Part shown: piece after piece, positions 1 through 8,329 of the stretch
How positions within the stretch are numbered: position 1 is the stretch's first letter
Layout: every line of letters starts with the position of its first letter
DNA from: Actinoplanes sichuanensis
GTDB lineage: Bacteria; Actinomycetota; Actinomycetes; Mycobacteriales; Micromonosporaceae
DNA length: 64,000 nucleotides
NCBI RefSeq assembly: GCF_033097365.1
Contig: NZ_AP028461.1
Coordinates: 5,766,001-5,830,000 of the forward strand
Direction of reading: 5' to 3'
Notes under the pieces: model-generated
What the model was told of the DNA's origin: nothing
Database searches by the model: none
What the model saw: the letters and a program-made list of their open reading frames with translations, nothing else
Made by a program: the position numbers and the translations under genes

Positions 1-295
1 CGGGAACCGGTGCAAATCCTGCGTCGGCTACGACACCGCGTTCGTACAGCGCGGTGAGACTGCGCAGTACGGCCTCCGCTGGGGCGCTGACTGCCGTTGC
101 AATGTCTCGTACGGTCCGCTCACCATCGCAGTGAGCAATGATCCTCGCAAGCCGTGATCCGGTGGCGCCGCCGAATCGGTACTCGCACCAGCCCATGTCA
201 ATGGGCTCGAGCACACCGCTCTCGTAGCTGACCGGAACGATCGTCACCGGCTTGGCGTCGTACGAGAGCAGCCCTTTGTCCTGCGCTTCGGTCAT
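1..295 (-). CDS. PqqD-like / RiPP recognition element protein (partial, runs off left edge)
   Basis: An open frame starts at ATG 295 behind a GAGGA ribosome binding site and stays open to base 1, giving 98 residues of the N-terminus. Residues about 38-92 read as a PqqD-like winged helix: YRFGGATGSRLARIIAHCDG, then ERTVRDIATAVSAPAEAVL and a final helix ending in a short strand. This fold binds leader peptides in many RiPP pathways and forms the N-terminus of several TOMM cyclodehydratase partner and SagB-type proteins. It lies downstream of a small acidic peptide gene and a PhyH oxygenase on the same strand, which fits a modifying or leader-binding role. The catalytic part is outside the window, so the enzyme class is unknown. 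Confidence 0.6.
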   Translation of the reverse strand, partial: MTEAQDKGLLSYDAKPVTIVPVSYESGVLEPIDMGWCEYRFGGATGSRLARIIAHCDGERTVRDIATAVSAPAEAVLRSLTALYERGVVADAGFAPVP

Positions 296-362
296 GGGAG
301 ATCCTCTTGTTGTAAGTAGGTGGCTCAGACTCGGGAAGAGAACCTCGCGATGGGCGGCGACG

Positions 363-1175
363 TCACGGCCGCTCGCTGATCAGGGTCGGTGCATCAATGT
401 CCGGATCGAGGATTTCGAGTCCACCAGGGCTGTAGCTGGTAATGGAGACTCTCCTCTGGTCTGTGGATCGGTTGTTCTCCGACGCATGCAAGATCAGGCT
501 GTGGAAGACGAGGCAGTCACCTGGTTCGAGCGGCAGGTACACCGAGTCCGGCTCACAAGACGCCGGATCCACTTGGAGCTCCCAGTTGATCTTCTCGTGG
601 TCGGCCACCTCAAGGTGCGAGCCGGGTACGACCTGAAGACACCCGTTAGCCAACGTGGATGGGTCGATCGCGATCATCGCGCTCACCAGCGACATCGGCC
701 GGAAGGGCCAGTAGACAGCATCCTGGTGCCAGGGCTTTTCCTGTCCGACCAGGGCCGACTTCAACATGAGAGCGTCCCGGTAGAGCTCAATGCGAGGGCC
801 AAGGACTTGATGGAGGACATCGAGTAGGGCCGGATGCTGGATGAGATTCGATTCGAGCACCGGGGAAAGCGCCGCGAAGCCGGTCAGCTTGCGGACGACC
901 GGCGACCCGTCCGGCGCCTTTTGATCCTCCAAGTCGTAGGACGGCGCAAGAGGGTTTCGCTTCCCGATGACCCGGACGTTGGGCAACTCGTTCCAGGTCG
1001 CCATCACTCGGTCGACCTCGGCCCCGCACTCCGCAACCTCGGATGCCGAGAGGAGGCCGCGAACGACTGTGAAGCCGTTCTCCTTGAAGTATGCGGCGTG
1101 ACCACTGGCACGCACGCCAGCGTCGTCACTCCAGGTCAGCGATGCTGGCCCTACTCGGGCGGCGTCTACCGTCAC
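363..1175 (-). CDS. phytanoyl-CoA dioxygenase (PhyH) family Fe(II)/2-oxoglutarate oxygenase
   Basis: This 270-residue protein has the PhyH double-stranded beta-helix pattern. The iron ligands are visible as WHQD (H150, D152) and HSLILHASENN (H230), followed by an Arg pair at about 241-242 that would bind 2-oxoglutarate. I chose GTG 1175 because AGGAGA lies 6 nt upstream; the frame extends further up without a ribosome site. Family members hydroxylate small molecules, carrier-bound amino acids or peptides. It sits between a candidate RiPP precursor and a PqqD-domain protein on one strand, so peptide or amino-acid hydroxylation is a reasonable inference. The substrate cannot be read from sequence. 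Confidence 0.85.
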   Translation of the reverse strand: MTVDAARVGPASLTWSDDAGVRASGHAAYFKENGFTVVRGLLSASEVAECGAEVDRVMATWNELPNVRVIGKRNPLAPSYDLEDQKAPDGSPVVRKLTGFAALSPVLESNLIQHPALLDVLHQVLGPRIELYRDALMLKSALVGQEKPWHQDAVYWPFRPMSLVSAMIAIDPSTLANGCLQVVPGSHLEVADHEKINWELQVDPASCEPDSVYLPLEPGDCLVFHSLILHASENNRSTDQRRVSITSYSPGGLEILDPDIDAPTLISERP

Positions 1176-1224
1176 GGTCGGTCTCCTGATTCGCGTCGGA
1201 TTGCAATCATGAACAGGTTGGCGG

Positions 1225-1268
1225 CCTGTTGTTGCGTTGCCGCCGATCGGCGGCAACGCAACAACAGG
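1225..1268. terminator. perfect 44-bp palindrome between the small peptide gene and the PhyH gene
   Basis: The left arm CCTGTTGTTGCGTTGCCGCC and its exact complement meet at a central GATC, so all 44 bases are self-complementary. As RNA it gives a very stable hairpin of about 20 bp. It lies 45 nt after the stop of the 46-residue peptide gene and 50 nt before the PhyH start. No run of T follows it in either direction. Hairpins placed just after precursor genes commonly give partial termination or protect the 3' end, so that precursor mRNA exceeds enzyme mRNA. That role is inferred here. It could also be a binding site for a dimeric protein. Confidence 0.6.
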
Positions 1269-1312
1269 TTCTTTACGGCTGCCAAATTGCTGACACCGTT
1301 GAATCCGACGGA

Positions 1313-1453
1313 CTAGAGCCGGGTCAACGGGTCGTAGAAGCAGCGCTTCGGCACGCTGACGATGTCCTCGTTCTCAGCCCAGGACTCGTCGAGGGTCGAC
1401 GTGTTGGTCTCACGCGTCTCATCGAGACCATCGACTGTCTGATCTTCAGCCAT
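1313..1453 (-). CDS. small acidic peptide, candidate RiPP precursor (46 aa)
   Basis: The frame encodes 46 residues starting MAEDQTVDGLDETRE and ending VPKRCFYDPLTRL. ATG 1453 is preceded by a near-perfect AAGGAGGT (1461-1468) with 7-nt spacing, the strongest ribosome site seen in the cluster. The first 31 residues are strongly acidic and rich in Thr, Asp and Glu, as in leader peptides. The last 14 residues change to a Lys/Arg, Cys, Phe, Tyr, Pro composition, as in a core. It is followed by a long hairpin, a PhyH oxygenase and a PqqD-domain protein, the usual order in RiPP loci. I recognise no known family. The alternative is a carrier or scaffold peptide to which an amino acid is attached. 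It was read inside a longer frame that has no start signal of its own. Confidence 0.65.
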   Translation of the reverse strand: MAEDQTVDGLDETRETNTSTLDESWAENEDIVSVPKRCFYDPLTRL

Positions 1454-2171
1454 TCTGTTCACCTCCTTCCATGGGGATGCCGACAAAATTTTGGGAATTC
1501 TGCGATTTGGCCACGAAGATCTGCACCACCGGCGCCGCGGAATTGAATGAACGCATCCGTCTTTCGCACGGCTGGGTCTCACAATGGAGTAGGCAAAACC
1601 AATCGAAGCTACCGGACTCTTCACTCGATCGACGGGATTCAGCCAGCTCAAATGCCGGAAACACAGTAGACACGAATGTTGACGAGATTCACCGGGCAAG
1701 CCCGGCTGCATGATCTTGCAGCGACCATACTCATCGCTTCAGATCACTGTCAATGACCACTCGAGCACTCATCCGCACCTCCGAGGGACGATGGCGAGCA
1801 CCTATGCCATGCCGATAACCAGATTCCGCTGGTCAAGCTGTACATCCCTCGGATCCAATCCAGACCGGACGACACCACGAGGCCTTCAGACCCCTGGCAG
1901 CAACCAGGCGCTCGCCTATGTATGCGGTAGATTGCAGGCGATGCAAAAACAGGTGGATGCTGGCGGCGACGGTCTCAAGAGCATCGAGGTGACCGCCGGC
2001 GGCACCGACCTGCGCAGACCCCAGACTCCGGCGCTGAGGTAACCGTCCAGAAACGACTCAGCAGCCCGGACTGGCAGTATTGCCACACGACTGCGCCAGA
2101 TCGATCCGGCAGGCCAGGTCGCGACTCACCCGATTCGACGACAGCTCAGAACAGGAAGTGGCACGCACAAC
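1454..2171. promoter_or_regulatory. 718-bp divergent control region between the peptide gene and argS
   Basis: No convincing gene lies here. The only sizeable open frame (1710-2042, plus) has unlike composition and no ribosome site. The region must carry the minus-strand promoter for the peptide gene and the plus-strand promoter for the ArgRS gene. It is noticeably more AT-rich near 1480-1560 and 1600-1690 than the surrounding coding DNA. I could not assign -35/-10 boxes with confidence. Confidence 0.4.
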
Positions 2172-3938
2172 ATGAGCACGGTAACCCCACTCGCGGCTTC
2201 CCTTGACCAGCGTCTCCGGCGGGCGATGGCCGCCGTCCTACCCACTGGGGCCGCCGACGCCGATCCGATCGTGCGCCCCTCCGACCATGCCGATTTCCAA
2301 GCCAATGGCGCCCTGGCCCTCGCCAAACGGCTCGGCACGAATCCGCGTGAGCTCGCGGCGAGGATCGCTACGTCCGTCGCAAATGACGAACTCATCGCGT
2401 CGTGCGAAGTGTCGGGACCTGGCTTCCTCAATGTCACACTGACCGATGCCGCGATCCTGAACCAGGTCGCCCTTCGATCCGGCGACGCCCGAGCTGGTTT
2501 GCGGCCGGGCAACCCGGGTCGAGTCACGGTCGTCGACTATTCGCAGCCCAATATCGCAAAAGAGATGCACGTCGGGCATCTCCGCAGCACCATCATCGGG
2601 GATGCCCTGGTGCGCATCCTGGAATTCGACGGATCCAAGGTTGTCCGGCAGAACCATCTTGGAGATTGGGGTACTCAATTCGGGATGCTGATCCAGTACC
2701 TACTCGAACACACCGACGACCAGGCCGCACCGGACCGAGCCGAGTCGGGATCGGAGGCGATCTCCCGGCTGAATGCCCTATACCGAACGGCTCGGTCGAA
2801 GTTCGACAGCGACAGCGAGTTCGCCGAACGCGCTCGCGCCCGTGTGGTCGAACTCCAGGCTGGGGACGCAACCACCCTGGCTAGCTGGCAGCGCATCGTT
2901 GCGGAGTCGAAGGTCTACTTCAACGAGGTCTACGATCGGCTCGGAGTCCTGCTCGATGACGCCGACGCCGTAGGCGAAAGCTTCTACAACCCAATGCTGC
3001 AGGACATCGCCAAAGACCTGGAGACACGTGGTGTAGCGCAGCGCAGCGACGGTGCGCTCTGCGTGTTCTTCGATGGCGTCAACGGGCCGGACGGCAACCC
3101 GACACCCCTCATCATCCAGAAGAGTGACGGCGGCTTCGGGTACGCTGCCACAGATCTTGCGGCGATCCGTCACCGGGTCGGCACACTAGGGGCATCACGC
3201 CTGCTGTATGTGGTCGACTCACGCCAGGCGCTGCATTTTCGCATGGTCTTCGAGACCGCGCGACGGGCCGGCTATCTACCTGACAGCGTCGAGGCCGTAC
3301 ACGTCTCGTTCGGTTCGGTCCTCGGCCCCGACGGCCGGCCGTTCAAGACTCGGGCGGGCGACACGGTTAGGCTAATCTCTCTACTGGACGAGGCCCTCGA
3401 CCGCGCCCGGATAACGGTGCAGGAAAAGAATCAGTCCCTTGTCGGCGAGCTACTGGATCAGCGGGCACGAGAGGTCGGCATCGGCGCCGTGAAGTATGCG
3501 GACCTTTCGACCGGCCGGGCCCGCGACTATGTCTTCGACATTGACCGCATGGTCTCGTTGAACGGCAACACCGGCGTATATCTGCAGTACGCCCATGCCC
3601 GGATTCATTCCATCCTCCGGAAGGCATCCGCAGCAGACCTGGCCGCTTCGATCGACACCACCGGTGCGCTGGAGCCCGCGGAACGTCGCCTGGCGATGCT
3701 GCTCGACGAGCTAGCGCCGGCCATCGTTTCAGTGACCGACACTCTGGAACCACACAGATTGTGTGGCTATCTCTACTCACTCGCGCAGGCCTTCACCGAC
3801 TTCTACGAAGCATGCCCGGTTCTCCGTGCCCCGACGGATGAAGTACGTGCGAATCGAGTGATTCTCTGCCGGCTGACGGGAGATACGTTGAAAATTGGTC
3901 TGGCATTGCTCGGCATCGAGGCTCCTGACGAGCTGTGA
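2172..3938 (+). CDS. argS: arginyl-tRNA synthetase, full length, cluster-associated copy
   Basis: At 588 residues this is a complete class I ArgRS. The N-terminal Add1 domain spans about 1-110. The HIGH motif is HVGH at 133-136 (QPNIAKEMHVGHLRS), NHLGDWGTQFGMLI follows at about 161-174, the KMSK-equivalent loop is GRPFKTRAGDTVRL at about 388-401, and a helical DALR-type anticodon domain fills 460-588. ATG 2172 follows GGAAGTGG. All catalytic signatures look intact, so it should charge tRNA-Arg. It is divergent from the peptide gene and close to an ATP-grasp ligase, outside any translation-gene context. A resistance copy, or a supplier of Arg-tRNA for the pathway, is more likely than the housekeeping enzyme; that is inference. 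A second, degenerate ArgRS-like protein is encoded at 14954-16465. Confidence 0.9.
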   Translation: MSTVTPLAASLDQRLRRAMAAVLPTGAADADPIVRPSDHADFQANGALALAKRLGTNPRELAARIATSVANDELIASCEVSGPGFLNVTLTDAAILNQVALRSGDARAGLRPGNPGRVTVVDYSQPNIAKEMHVGHLRSTIIGDALVRILEFDGSKVVRQNHLGDWGTQFGMLIQYLLEHTDDQAAPDRAESGSEAISRLNALYRTARSKFDSDSEFAERARARVVELQAGDATTLASWQRIVAESKVYFNEVYDRLGVLLDDADAVGESFYNPMLQDIAKDLETRGVAQRSDGALCVFFDGVNGPDGNPTPLIIQKSDGGFGYAATDLAAIRHRVGTLGASRLLYVVDSRQALHFRMVFETARRAGYLPDSVEAVHVSFGSVLGPDGRPFKTRAGDTVRLISLLDEALDRARITVQEKNQSLVGELLDQRAREVGIGAVKYADLSTGRARDYVFDIDRMVSLNGNTGVYLQYAHARIHSILRKASAADLAASIDTTGALEPAERRLAMLLDELAPAIVSVTDTLEPHRLCGYLYSLAQAFTDFYEACPVLRAPTDEVRANRVILCRLTGDTLKIGLALLGIEAPDEL

Positions 3939-4045
3939 TTCGAGTGCGCTGAGCTTTCCTGGCGGCTGTCGCGCGGTGGCACCTGATCGGAGTAGAAGGG
4001 CCACCACGCAACAGCTATGCAACCGCCTTTGCAGACCTGACCGGC

Positions 4046-5299
4046 TCAGAGCGTCAGTGCACCCGATTGATCGCTCCGGACAAGAAAGTCGATGGACTCG
4101 GCTGCTACTCGCGCAAGCCGAACGGCTTCAGCACTAGTCCCGGCCTGTGCCCGCACCGATGCGCCGCGGTCGAAGGAGGATCGTAGCGGCCTGGTGACGT
4201 CTCCCGGCATGATCAGCGTCTCAACCTCGGTCACTCCTGCCATGCCTGTCGCGGTCGCAACGCCTTCGATCGCATGCAACGTGCCGCGGAGATCTGGAGC
4301 GACGAACCAGATGGCACTGCCACACAGCGGGCCCGTCGCAAGCGACTTGGCCACATCCTCGAGAACTGCCACCCCGAGCGTCTGCTTCGCCACGCAGTCG
4401 ACCAGATCGACGCCGAGTGCTTCTCGGACGAGGTCTGCGATCCTGTCGCCGCCAAGACGGAGGTGACTCTCAATGATCCGAGGTCCCTCAGCCGTCAGCA
4501 CGAGTTCGGTATGTGTCGCTCCGAACTGTACTCCCAGAGCATTCAGAACGTCGGTCACATAGGCGACGATTTCATCGTGCATCGCCATGTCGAGGTCGGC
4601 CGGGCAGGCATGCCCGACCTCGATCAGGTGCTCCGGATCGGAGAACTTCGCCGTCACGCCGACGACCAGGTGCTCGCCGTTCTCACTCAGGGCCTCGACG
4701 CTGACCTGGGGACCGGTCATGAACTTTTCGAGCAGCACGGTTCCCGACGACCGATCGGAGGCTGTTCCCGCGTAGTTGAAACCCGCGGCAAGCTCACTGT
4801 CAGACTCGATCCGGGCAACGAAGGAGCTTGCCGTTCCCTGTACCGGCTTAGCGATGAGAGGATATCCATGTTGTTCGGCGAACCGGCGCGCCTCTTCATG
4901 GTCGCTGACGACTGCGGCAGGCGTGTCGTCGATGCCGGCATCTTTCAGGCGCGCCCGCATCAATGCTTTATTGTGGATCGCCGCTACGGTGTCAGGATGA
5001 TGCGTGGGCAGCCCGAGAGCGAGAGCGATGTCCGTAGCTCGATCCTGATCCTGCTCACCGAAAGCACCCACCGCAGTGACCGGGTCGGTGTCATGAATCG
5101 AGCGCGCCCACTGCACCCAAGTCTGAGCAGTGGCATCGGCGGGTAGCGCGACAATCCGCGTTTGCCGATCGGGTTCCTGGATCAGCTTGACTCGGCTGTT
5201 ACGACATATCACCGATGTGCGCGTATCGGGACCGCCGATTTTCCGAATGATTCCGGGAAACTCGGCACCGGGACCGACGACGAGGACATGCGCTGGCAC
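4046..5299 (-). CDS. ATP-grasp carboxylate-amine ligase (L-amino acid ligase-like)
   Basis: The 417-residue protein has the order expected of BacD/PurK-like ATP-grasp ligases: a pre-ATP-grasp Rossmann domain (MPAHVLVVGPGAEF onward), a lid with YPLIAKPVQGTASSFV, the adenine-binding VLLEKFMTGPQVSVEAL, and the Mg-binding strand HTELVLTAEGPRIIESHLRLGG. GTG 5299 is preceded by GGAAGAG with 6-nt spacing. Such enzymes activate a carboxylate as acyl phosphate and join it to an amine, often making dipeptides. It ends about 108 bp from argS, convergently. In this cluster it could join an amino acid to an NRPS-derived unit or act on the small peptide's C-terminus. It is not of the MvdD/graspetide type by its sequence signature. 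Confidence 0.8.
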   Translation of the reverse strand: MPAHVLVVGPGAEFPGIIRKIGGPDTRTSVICRNSRVKLIQEPDRQTRIVALPADATAQTWVQWARSIHDTDPVTAVGAFGEQDQDRATDIALALGLPTHHPDTVAAIHNKALMRARLKDAGIDDTPAAVVSDHEEARRFAEQHGYPLIAKPVQGTASSFVARIESDSELAAGFNYAGTASDRSSGTVLLEKFMTGPQVSVEALSENGEHLVVGVTAKFSDPEHLIEVGHACPADLDMAMHDEIVAYVTDVLNALGVQFGATHTELVLTAEGPRIIESHLRLGGDRIADLVREALGVDLVDCVAKQTLGVAVLEDVAKSLATGPLCGSAIWFVAPDLRGTLHAIEGVATATGMAGVTEVETLIMPGDVTRPLRSSFDRGASVRAQAGTSAEAVRLARVAAESIDFLVRSDQSGALTL

Positions 5300-5833
5300 T
5301 AATCACTCTTCCCTATTCACCGGCAGGTTCGCCACCCACACAACCCTGCTGCACCCTAGCGCCAAGAAGTGACCGAGGCGCCCCAGCCCTATATGCCGAA
5401 TTTATACCAGCACCGGATGATGGTCAACATCGATCAGACTTGACCACTCAAGCGCTCGGTCACCTTCGGTGAACCAGGAACAACACGCTGACGTGAACCA
5501 ATGGTGAAGTGCGTATCACCTCATCATTCCGCGAGGATGAGGCCGGCCGGCACTCACATCGGAGTAGCGACGACTACGCTACTTTCCGCTATCACGCCGG
5601 CACACACGATTACATTGCCCGACGTCATCGGGGTGAAACTGCGCCCCCGGCCTCCCGGAAGTGAGCCCTGGATCAAGCTGATCGATCTACGTAGTACGAT
5701 CAACGGGCGTAGTGACCGGCTGCCCACCCCACCCTCCAGACTGTCATGAACGCGAATTGATGAATTCACACGCCTGTTGCAGTAGCGATGCCATGCAGCC
5801 GCCTGAGACCACCTAAAGGCATCGGAGACATCC
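5300..5833. promoter_or_regulatory. 534-bp divergent intergenic region (ATP-grasp / MFS) with operator-like palindrome
   Basis: No credible gene is present; the 82-codon frame at 5501-5749 has no ribosome site and unusual composition. Promoters for the minus-strand ATP-grasp gene and the plus-strand MFS gene must lie here. At 5679-5702 is a 24-bp near-palindrome built from TGATCG and CGATCA around CTACGTAG, with only two mismatched pairs. It lies about 130 bp upstream of the transporter start. Confidence 0.4.
5679..5702. promoter_or_regulatory. operator-like 24-bp near-palindrome
   Basis: Outer arms TGATCG/CGATCA and the core CTACGTAG are symmetric about one centre; the two dinucleotides between them (AT and TA) break the symmetry. 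Its size and place upstream of an exporter gene fit a site for a dimeric repressor. No TetR- or MarR-type regulator gene is seen in the window beside it. Confidence 0.35.
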
Positions 5834-7075
5834 ATGAGCTTGATACTAAATAGTGTTCTTCCGAAAAGTCGTCAGATCCGAACGCTGGCGTTGGCCGCTG
5901 CGGTGGACTCGGCAGGATCCGGCCTCTTCCTGGCTGGCGGCGTAATCTATTTTGTGAGCATCGTCGGAATCGACTCGACGATTATCGGAGCTACCATTTC
6001 AGTAGCCAACTTTCTCGGTCTCCTGAGTCCCGTCCTGGTAGGGATCATGGTCGACCGCATCGGCGTCATGACGGTGTATCGCATACTGCTCTTGATCCGA
6101 TCTGTCGGCTATGCCGCATATCCGTTTGCAACAGACGTCGCAGCATATGTGACCATCACATGCATTATCACGATTCTCGACCGAGCCTGCGCACCACAAC
6201 TGCAGGTCATCGTCGGCGAGATGGAGACCGATGAAGAACGACCACGGACCATGGCGTCGATTCGCACCATGCGCAACGCGGGGATGGCCGTGGGGCTGCT
6301 CGCGGGCGGATCGATCATCGCATTTCAAACTCCCATTGCATTCATCGCGCTCTTCGCGGCCAACAGCCTTTCACTTCTCTTCCTGGCGAGGGCGCTGCGG
6401 CTGACGGAGAGCCGTCTACATTCACAATCTGAACCGGCGTCAGAGGAATCGGCCAGGGAAAGCGGGCCGGAGCCTGATGCGCAGAAATTCTCGCTCTACC
6501 GAGACAGACGGTTTCTCATCGTCTGCGCGGCCAACATCATGCTATCACTACACGACTCCATCCTCTTCGTACTGCTGCCCATCTGGGTGGTAAAGAGCGC
6601 GGGACTTCCGGCTAGCACCGCTTCAGTGCTGCTTGCCGTCAACACTGCCCTCACCGTTCTTCTGCAAATCTATCTCGCCCGGTTCAGTCAAGGTCTCAGC
6701 GCATCGCTGCGGCTGATTCGATGGGCCGCGGCACTGCTGGCATTCTCCTGCGTTCTGTTCCTAGCCGCCGAGCGCGTGTCCACTGCGGCGGCGATCGCCG
6801 TAGCATTTTTTGCCGTAGCCACCCTGTCCATTGGGGAGAACCTACATTCCATCGCTGGATGGGAACTCTCGTATGAATTGTCACCGGCGGGTTCGAAGAG
6901 CCAGTACCTGGGCCTGTTCAGCGCCACCCTGACGGCACAGATGATTATCGGGCCGATCGTCATGGCAGCGCTGATCCATCAGTTGGGCGCGGCAGGGTGG
7001 CTGTCGTTGGCCGGGTTGTTCCTTGTGGCCGGTTGGATGACTACCGCAGCCGGGCGCCGGCCCGGAAGTCGCTGA
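5834..7075 (+). CDS. MFS transporter, probable exporter
   Basis: 413 residues with about 12 hydrophobic segments and a charged central loop at about 195-218 (LHSQSEPASEESARESGPEP) dividing two six-helix halves. The loop between TM2 and TM3 carries VGIMVDRIGVMTVYR, the MFS motif A position (G-x-x-x-D-R). ATG 5834 follows GGAGAC at 6-nt spacing. It is transcribed towards the condensation-domain gene, leaving 30 bp between the two stops. It differs from the other two MFS proteins of the cluster. Export of the product or intermediates is inferred. Confidence 0.85.
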   Translation: MSLILNSVLPKSRQIRTLALAAAVDSAGSGLFLAGGVIYFVSIVGIDSTIIGATISVANFLGLLSPVLVGIMVDRIGVMTVYRILLLIRSVGYAAYPFATDVAAYVTITCIITILDRACAPQLQVIVGEMETDEERPRTMASIRTMRNAGMAVGLLAGGSIIAFQTPIAFIALFAANSLSLLFLARALRLTESRLHSQSEPASEESARESGPEPDAQKFSLYRDRRFLIVCAANIMLSLHDSILFVLLPIWVVKSAGLPASTASVLLAVNTALTVLLQIYLARFSQGLSASLRLIRWAAALLAFSCVLFLAAERVSTAAAIAVAFFAVATLSIGENLHSIAGWELSYELSPAGSKSQYLGLFSATLTAQMIIGPIVMAALIHQLGAAGWLSLAGLFLVAGWMTTAAGRRPGSR

Positions 7076-7105
7076 TCAATGTGTCGAGCATGCTGTCGAG
7101 GTACA

Positions 7106-8329
7106 TCATGGCGTGCCACGCCCGCCGTCGGAGAGCTCCGCCACGAGTTGGAGATAGCGTTCTGCCACCGCTCTGGCCGTGGTCTCCGGCACGCGGGCTG
7201 GATCGTGCTCCACAACCAGCCACGTCTGGCCGGTCCGATCGTCAGAGGGCTGGGAGAGCAGGAGGGCGAGGGGAAATTTGGCACGTGGCAGCGGCAACGG
7301 CAACCATTCGGCCTGGCAGCCGGGAATCGGCAGGTCGACCTGCAGGTCCACAGCGAAGGACACGGCCGGCGCCGGCAGTCCCAGTGCAGCCAAGTGCGCC
7401 TGAACGTCGGGAGTGAGCGAGACGCCTTCGATACTGTCGAGAATTGCGTCACACAACTGGCCGACTGCTGGGTCGCCATCGCCGGACGGTGACAGGTCCG
7501 CCACGAGCAGGCGAGTCCGGACGAAATAGCCGACCGATCGGGCATCCGACGATCGACGCCCCGACTCCGGAAAGACCATGAGATAGCGGGACGCTCCGCT
7601 GATCTCCCGGATTGCGCGCTGGAATGCCGCCACATGGAGCGTAAATGGTGTCACGCCGAGGCTGGCGGCTACGGCGGGCAAGCTCCATCGGCGGCACGGC
7701 ACAGCGAACGATCCGCCGCTGCCGAAGGAGGTGTGCCCGGGAAAGGGATCGGCGAACGATCCCGGGTCGGCCCCGATCTCCGGCATGGCCGCCTCGGCCG
7801 AGGGCCGCGGAGCGAGAGAGCTCGACGACGACAGCGTGTCGAGGCCCGTGTAGGAAGCAACGACCTCTGCGGCGAGCACCCGCATCGACCAGCCGTCGGT
7901 AACCAGATGGTGCAGCAGAAGGGCCAAAGCGTGGATCTCCGGGCCGAGCCGGAGTACCCGGGCCCGGCAGACGACTCCAGCCTCGAGGTCGAGCCCGTCC
8001 GCCCACCATCGCCGCACATAGTCGCTCAAGCGCTCTTGAGCGTCGGCACCGGGTGGAAGCGGGTACTCGACGAGAGGAACAGGCCCTGGTAACTGGGCCT
8101 CGGCTCCAGCCTCCAACACCGGCCACACGCCGGACAGCCGGACCGACGCGCCGAGGATGGGATGGGATGCCAGCACGTTCGCGACGGATTCGCATAGACG
8201 GTGAGCGTCCAGTTCTCCCCGAATGAGGAAGGTCGTCGGCTCGCTGTAAAGAGAAGGAACGTCGGAACTCTGCTCGTGGATCCAGAGACTGAACTCTTCC
8301 GGAGTCAACCGACGGGACATCACGCTCAT
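7106..8329 (-). CDS. stand-alone NRPS condensation domain
   Basis: The 407-residue protein is a single condensation domain. The catalytic HHxxxDG motif reads HHLVTDG (H140-G146), with H141 as the expected general base. Upstream is the SHPILGASVR segment typical of the C-domain second motif region. It would join an aminoacyl or acyl carrier-bound donor to an amine acceptor. Its ATG overlaps the stop of the A-T gene (ATGA at 8326-8329), so the two are translationally coupled. It is the last gene of the operon. With only one A-T protein in this operon, the partner may be supplied by the ATP-grasp enzyme, the other A domain (27649-29235) or a free amine. Confidence 0.88.
   Translation of the reverse strand: MSVMSRRLTPEEFSLWIHEQSSDVPSLYSEPTTFLIRGELDAHRLCESVANVLASHPILGASVRLSGVWPVLEAGAEAQLPGPVPLVEYPLPPGADAQERLSDYVRRWWADGLDLEAGVVCRARVLRLGPEIHALALLLHHLVTDGWSMRVLAAEVVASYTGLDTLSSSSSLAPRPSAEAAMPEIGADPGSFADPFPGHTSFGSGGSFAVPCRRWSLPAVAASLGVTPFTLHVAAFQRAIREISGASRYLMVFPESGRRSSDARSVGYFVRTRLLVADLSPSGDGDPAVGQLCDAILDSIEGVSLTPDVQAHLAALGLPAPAVSFAVDLQVDLPIPGCQAEWLPLPLPRAKFPLALLLSQPSDDRTGQTWLVVEHDPARVPETTARAVAERYLQLVAELSDGGRGTP

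Noticed and set aside
252..827. 191-codon plus-strand open frame
   Set aside because: It is the antisense shadow of the PhyH gene, which carries the catalytic motifs and a ribosome site.
1313..1453. Peptide as a LysW-type amino-group carrier protein
   Set aside because: It is small and acidic, but lacks the C-terminal Glu-Asp-Trp-Gly-Glu type tail and the zinc-binding cysteines of LysW.
1710..2042. 110-codon open frame in the peptide/argS intergenic region
   Set aside because: No ribosome site, no recognisable motif and atypical composition for the neighbourhood.
4046..5299. Reading the ATP-grasp protein as a graspetide macrocyclase for the acidic peptide
   Set aside because: The acidic Thr/Asp/Glu-rich peptide invites this, but the ligase resembles BacD/PurK-type amino acid ligases and not the MvdD type.
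5501..5749. 82-codon frame upstream of the MFS gene
   Set aside because: No ribosome binding site, low coding character, and it contains the operator-like palindrome.
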